A DNA stretch of 64,000 bases from Siphonodentalium dalli (taxonomy: Eukaryota > Mollusca > Scaphopoda > Gadilida > Siphonodentaliidae). The position numbers and the translations under genes are program-made. Every line of letters starts with the position of its first letter. The stretch's first letter is position 1. Of this stretch, positions 62,520 through 64,000 are shown one piece after another. Location: the NCBI GenBank assembly GCA_032622095.1, contig CP136069.1, forward strand, positions 204,834,690 to 204,898,689, read 5' to 3'. The notes beneath the pieces are model-generated. The model saw only the letters and a program-made list of their open reading frames with translations, was not told where the DNA came from and did not search any database.

Positions 62520-63801
62520 GTAATCTCTCCTCACAAATCTGTATATGTAGAACAATGATTGGTATGCCCAGCCCTGAGAAATGTTCAGAGATATTTGGGC
62601 CAAAATTATAAAATTTTGTTTGTTTTCCCCCTGACCATACCTACCCTAAAAAAACACAGGTGTCATACAATTTAGGTTGCATAAATACCATCCACTAGGA
62701 ATTTAGGGATCTTTGGTTTTTCTAAACTTTCAGTTTCAGTCTGTAATTGGTACCGGCTATAAAACAGCCCTGTATTTTTCCCTCATACATAGCAAAGCAC
62801 ATGCTCATAGATTGATTGAGGACCTATATAATTGGGCCGCGATGGTTCATTCTTGGCTGTCTGCGGTTTATCACACGCAATAAATTACGGAACATTTTTA
62901 ATTAACTATTGAACATGGGAACAAGATAATCATAATTAATCATTGAACAGTAATACAATAATGCAGTTCGTGAGTTTATTTGTCCAAATTCTTGGCAAGG
63001 AACACTAACATGTCAACTCTAGTCTAGACGGATTAAGACATGTTCGCTGATGGGAAACAACATGTGCTGAAGACCCACTCAGAAGCGCAACTTGTCGCAG
63101 GAATGCAAAAGTTTGGTCGAAGTATCTTGTGACACTGCTACCAGGTTGTATTTAGAAGAAGATACTCCATCGCTCTGATTCAGCCCAAAATGCAACTGTT
63201 GCTGTCACTGTGTCTGTCGCCATTGGTTACAATAAGATAAGGCAATGGTGACTCTGAAGCAACCGGTCAAGTCTGCTTGCAAACAGCGGTCAATTTGAAA
63301 CCGTCTTATTTGATGTGATAAAATTGCAGTTGCGATATATTGAATATTTATTTTACCCATGGTTTAAATACGGTTTTTCTTTTCCAAACCGACTATAGTC
63401 AATATATTGAAATATCACCCAGCCCTAGCTTCCATCATGAAATGGGTCAAATGACGATAATTTGCTTGCCATTCAGATTCATTGAAGGTCTCTAAAATCA
63501 TGGTTTTTTTCGACTTTTGTTCCTATATTACTTAACTTTTTTCTCCCATCGGGCTAACCATAGTAGCACCTGTGTTGGAGATATCTGACTCCACCCCTGC
63601 ACTATGACCTTCATATATACATTCACTTGTAAGTAATGGCTTTTCCAGCTTTCCAGTTATCAATTATTAATTCATTCAGGTGGACCATTATTGTCAGACT
63701 ATGCATCATCATGCACATTGTATTTTTCAGTGCAGTTTATAAACTTGAATGTAATAGACCCAATCATCGGGACATCAATTTGACCTAATCTTCTGTTGCA
63801 G
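62520..63801. other. XRCC5 intron 2
   Basis: AT-rich; no repeat family of the window clearly recognised and no coding signal. Confidence 0.5.
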
Positions 63802-64000
63802 ATGTTTGCTGAGTCAAAAGATGAAGTAGCCGTAATTCTCGTTGGAACATCAGATACAGACAATCCACTGGCAGATGGAGAGAGTTATGAGAACATTTCT
63901 ATTGTCCGACCTCTCGGATTGGCAGATTTTGATCTTCTACAATATGTTCAGAATGAAATTCAACCCAGTAATGTCTCTGGGGACTGTATCTTTTTCACTT
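63802..64000 (+). CDS. XRCC5: XRCC5 exon 3 (runs off the window)
   Basis: Acceptor CTTCTGTTGCAG. Encodes MFAESKDEVAVILVGTSDTD then NPLADGESYENISIVRPLGL and ADFDLLQYV. Family: [22 protein letters not shown] ... PDFDLLEDI. No donor is seen before base 64000, so the exon may continue. Confidence 0.95.
   Translation, partial: MFAESKDEVAVILVGTSDTDNPLADGESYENISIVRPLGLADFDLLQYVQNEIQPSNVSGDCIFFT

Overview
This is a eukaryotic, intron-rich, repeat-laden genomic window from an animal. Two conserved DNA-repair genes lie head-to-tail on the + strand. The first is the C-terminal part of a MutS homologue 6 gene (MSH6), with 21 exons between 1105 and 50308. The second is the 5' end of the Ku80 gene (XRCC5), with exon 1 near 57526-57540, exon 2 at 62406-62519 and exon 3 at 63802 running off the window. 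The MSH6 5' exons (PWWP region and mismatch-binding domain) must lie left of base 1. Long introns filled with dispersed Tc/mariner-, piggyBac-, Harbinger- and hAT-like miniature elements, a DIRS-like retroelement, and repeats of the type 'gagttatggcccttttt' with CCGT/TCCG stretches suggest a marine invertebrate, probably a lophotrochozoan such as a bivalve or brachiopod. That taxon call is an inference; the two repair genes alone only say 'animal'.

Layout: 1-1136 is a 44-bp tandem array (26 copies in perfect register) made of an MSH6 splice acceptor plus the first ~32 bases of the exon that follows. 1177-8349 is an intron with a decayed hAT transposase on the minus strand (4222-6723). 8350-10001 holds two exons with a Harbinger-like MITE and a ~92-bp satellite between them. 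10522-14182 is a hAT element with a nested poly-G-ended MITE. 15606-20880 is a DIRS-like element, and a truncated second copy lies at 32150-34152 between 62-bp direct repeats. 21315-50308 carries the lever, clamp and ATPase exons of MSH6, interleaved with many MITEs. 50309-57525 is intergenic repeats. 57526 onward is XRCC5, whose first intron is filled by a hAT-like element and dispersed repeats.

The most remarkable observation is that many MSH6 exon-intron boundaries have been tandemly duplicated, each time carrying the splice site with them. The cases are 44 bp x26 at the first visible acceptor, 28 bp x3 at exon 3, 135 bp x2 at exon 6, 57 bp x4 at exon 7, 69 bp x2-3 at exon 11, 437 bp x2 (decayed) at exon 12, 54 bp x3 plus 31 bp x10 flanking exon 14, and 34 bp x2 at exon 18. 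Where I translated them, the extra splice sites would bring in stop codons, so correct splicing must pick one site out of many near-identical ones. A second theme is a ~70-base near-perfect palindrome that recurs about a dozen times inside MITEs with different outer ends.

Exon boundaries were set by GT/AG signals, phase continuity and recalled similarity to the MSH6 and Ku80 families. No alignment or database search was run.
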